Assembly (NCBI GenBank): GCA_910588885.1
Contig: CAJUSQ010000001.1
Span: forward strand, 58,611-107,035
Origin: an uncultured Lachnospiraceae bacterium
GTDB lineage: Bacteria; Bacillota; Clostridia; Lachnospirales; Lachnospiraceae
DNA: 48,425 nt
Direction of reading: 5' to 3'
The position numbers and the translations under genes were made by a program. Positions 46,761 through 48,425 of the stretch are shown here, in pieces. The notes under the pieces were generated by a model, which was not told the DNA's origin, searched no databases, and was given only the letters and a program-made list of their open reading frames with translations. Every line of letters begins with the position of its first letter. Within the stretch, counting starts at the first letter, position 1.

Positions 46761-47759
46761 TCAGCCCCACACCAGCACGGTAGCCCCGTAGGTCAGTCCT
46801 GCGCCGAAGCCGGAAAGCACCAGTCTGTCCCCCTTTTGAATCCGGCCGTCCCGATTCAGTTCATCCAGCAGCACCGGAATCGTAGCGGAAGACATATTTC
46901 CCACCCGCTGAAGGTTCATGGGAAATTTTGACAAATCTGCTTTCAGCCGTTTGGCAACGGAACGAATGATTCTTTCATTGGCCTGATGGAGCAGGAACAG
47001 GTCTATATCCTCCACTGTCAGTCCTGCTTTTTCCAGAGCCGCCTGTATACAGGCAGGCACTTTTTTTACTGCAAATTTATAAACCTCCTGGCCGTTCATA
47101 TGTACATAGGAGTCCGGCATTTCCTGCTCCGTAAGAAATGCATTTTGCACCGGGCGCTCCTGGCAGGACAAAATGCCGCCCTTTGCGCCGTCGGCTCCCT
47201 GGAGAATGGCTTCTATTCCGGCTTTCCGGCCGTTGTCACAGATCAGCTCCTCCGGTACCGTCTCCACAAAAACCGCTCCGGCCCCGTCTCCAAACAGCAC
47301 GCAAGTGCTTCTGTCCTTCCAGTCCACCAGCTTTGAGAGCACCTCGCTCCCTACAATCAATGCATTTTTATACAAGCCTGACTGTAAATAGGCATACGCG
47401 GTATCCAGCCCGAATAAAAATCCGGCGCAGGCGGCATTCAGGTCAAAAGCCGCCCCATGAACAGCCCCGATGATGCTTTGCACCTGACAGGCACAACAGG
47501 GCAGCAGGTATTCCGGAGAACAGGTCGCCACTAAGATCAGCTCCACCTCAGATGCCGCTTTTCCCGCCATTTCCAGGGCCTTTCTGCAAGCTTCCGCCGC
47601 CAGGGACACTACCGTATCCCCGGTGGAAATCCTGCGCTCCCCGATTCCGGTCCGCTCGCGAATCCATTCATCGGAAGTTTCCACCAATTCCTGGAGCTTT
47701 TGATTGGTCACCTTATGCTCGGGCAGCGCCCTTCCCGTGCCGCTAATTTTAATTGTCAT
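46761..47759 (-). CDS. fabH: Beta-ketoacyl-ACP synthase III
   Basis: This 332-residue enzyme starts fatty-acid synthesis by condensing acetyl-CoA (or a branched primer) with malonyl-ACP. The active-site Cys111 lies in DLNAACAGFLFGL; the catalytic His is in LFLLHQANERI and the Asn in VGNMSSATIP; the C-terminal GFGAGLTYGA is typical. A GGAGG lies ten bases before the ATG. It follows accA by 68 bases and so belongs to the fatty-acid gene cluster entering from the right. Confidence 0.96.
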   Translation of the reverse strand: MTIKISGTGRALPEHKVTNQKLQELVETSDEWIRERTGIGERRISTGDTVVSLAAEACRKALEMAGKAASEVELILVATCSPEYLLPCCACQVQSIIGAVHGAAFDLNAACAGFLFGLDTAYAYLQSGLYKNALIVGSEVLSKLVDWKDRSTCVLFGDGAGAVFVETVPEELICDNGRKAGIEAILQGADGAKGGILSCQERPVQNAFLTEQEMPDSYVHMNGQEVYKFAVKKVPACIQAALEKAGLTVEDIDLFLLHQANERIIRSVAKRLKADLSKFPMNLQRVGNMSSATIPVLLDELNRDGRIQKGDRLVLSGFGAGLTYGATVLVWG

Positions 47760-47827
47760 CCTGAAAATACCTCCGTTCTGCTGCTTTCCTGTCGGATGCT
47801 TTCGCTTTCAAACAAATCCTTACCCTT

Positions 47828-48425
47828 TTAGAATCCCCGGAAACGCTGATAACGCTCCTGGGCAATGGCTTCTCCGGTCATTCCGTTATACCTTTCCAAA
47901 AATTCCCGGATGTGCTCTTTCATATATCCTGCAATGGCTTCCACCGTATTTTCGCTGGCGCCGCCGTATTCCGGAATAATCCGTTCAATCACTCCCAGGC
48001 GTTTCAAATCCTGGGCCGTAATATTCATAACCTCGCTGGCTTCCTGGGCCCGGCCCGCATCCTTCCAGAGAATCGAGGCAAAGCCCTCCGGGGAAAGGAT
48101 GGAATAAGTGGCGTTTTCCATCATCCAAACCTCATTTCCCACAGCCGTGGCAAGGGCGCCGCCGCTTCCGCCTTCCCCGATTAAAATACACAGTACCGGA
48201 ACCTTAAGCCCCGCCATTTCCATCAGGTTCTTGGCAATGGCTTCTCCCTGGCCCCGCTCCTCGGCTTCAATCCCGCAAAAGGCGCCTGAAGTATTCACGA
48301 AGCTGATAATCGGACGGTTGAATTTTTCCGCCTGCTTCATCAGGCGAAGGGCCTTCCGGTATCCCTCCGGAAGGGGCATTCCGAAATTCCGTTCCTGGCA
48401 TTCCTGCAAACTCTTTCCTTTCAGA
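47828..48425 (-). CDS. accA: Acetyl-CoA carboxylase carboxyltransferase alpha subunit, 5' end outside the window
   Basis: The frame enters from the right edge and shows the last ~199 residues of AccA, which with AccD transfers the carboxyl group to acetyl-CoA. Family sequence is clear: RNFGMPLPEGYRKALRLMKQ, AEERGQGEAIAKNL, CILIGEGGSGGALA with the CoA-binding Gly run, YSILSPEGFASILWKD and the C-terminal QERYQRFRGF. Sequence upstream of the first visible TTG (48409) still reads as AccA (LKGKSLQECQ), so the true start lies outside. Confidence 0.95.
   Translation of the reverse strand, partial: LKGKSLQECQERNFGMPLPEGYRKALRLMKQAEKFNRPIISFVNTSGAFCGIEAEERGQGEAIAKNLMEMAGLKVPVLCILIGEGGSGGALATAVGNEVWMMENATYSILSPEGFASILWKDAGRAQEASEVMNITAQDLKRLGVIERIIPEYGGASENTVEAIAGYMKEHIREFLERYNGMTGEAIAQERYQRFRGF

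Noticed and set aside
1..48425. tRNA, rRNA or known riboswitch
   Set aside because: I looked for cloverleaf or rRNA-like blocks in the gene-free gaps and found none; the gaps are short and hold promoters, terminators or repeats.

Overview
The window looks like a chromosomal segment of a spore-forming, Gram-positive anaerobe of the Clostridia, most like Lachnospiraceae. This rests on strong AGGAGG ribosome binding sites, sigma-A promoters, a SpoVT regulator, a predicted spore-cortex enzyme, lipoprotein transporters and moderate-to-high GC. The assignment is inferred from gene content; no 16S gene is present. Most genes lie on the minus strand.

Layout. (1) 1-6666: a two-component system followed by a lipoprotein, two ABC-2 type permeases, an ABC ATPase and an exported repeat protein cut by the window edge; probably a peptide or envelope-stress exporter. 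(2) 6739-22894: a large tellurite/Ter-type stress cluster: rhomboid protease, YceG, TelA, three TerD paralogs, a calcium-type P-ATPase, a HAD-PRTase-TRSP protein and a PRTase-PELOTA (StiP) protein. A cytosolic HtrA-like protease with a YceG-like N-terminal module, a MerR regulator and a citrate-lyase-like enzyme on the other strand flank it. TerC and the ATP-grasp enzymes usual in such clusters are not seen. (3) 22895-24041: a scar of dead mobile DNA: a possible acetyltransferase tail, a DinJ antitoxin whose YafQ toxin has lost its N-terminal part, a relaxase C-terminal remnant and a perfect 13-bp inverted repeat. (4) 24042-35452: a GH140/DUF4038-like glycosidase, an FNT channel, and an operon joining a sugar-type ABC importer (very large binding protein, two permeases) to a HlyD-like adaptor and a MacB-core-like protein. 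A divergent two-component system probably controls that operon through PhoB-type direct repeats. (5) 35432-36373: cysK under a consensus promoter. (6) 36506-44069: a vanG-like glycopeptide-resistance cluster: vanR, vanS, a D-Ala-D-Ser type ligase, the membrane serine racemase VanT and a class A penicillin-binding protein, with no VanXY in the window. (7) 44279-48425: a single-chain fusion of a CwlD-like amidase and a PdaA-like deacetylase, then spoVT, fabH and the end of accA.

How the parts work together. The Ter cluster combines metal/calcium-linked TerD, TelA and YceG proteins with enzymes predicted to make or process a nucleotide-like compound, plus two proteases. The most notable signal is that a beta-alpha-beta module occurs about three times in YceG and once more in the N-terminus of the neighbouring protease, and that the protease and rhomboid promoters have the same TTGTAT-17-TATAAT layout. 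The amidase-deacetylase fusion joins the two successive enzymes of muramic delta-lactam synthesis and sits behind a sigma-G-like promoter. Several terminators, operators and tandem repeats are listed separately. All family names come from motif recognition by eye; no database search was run.
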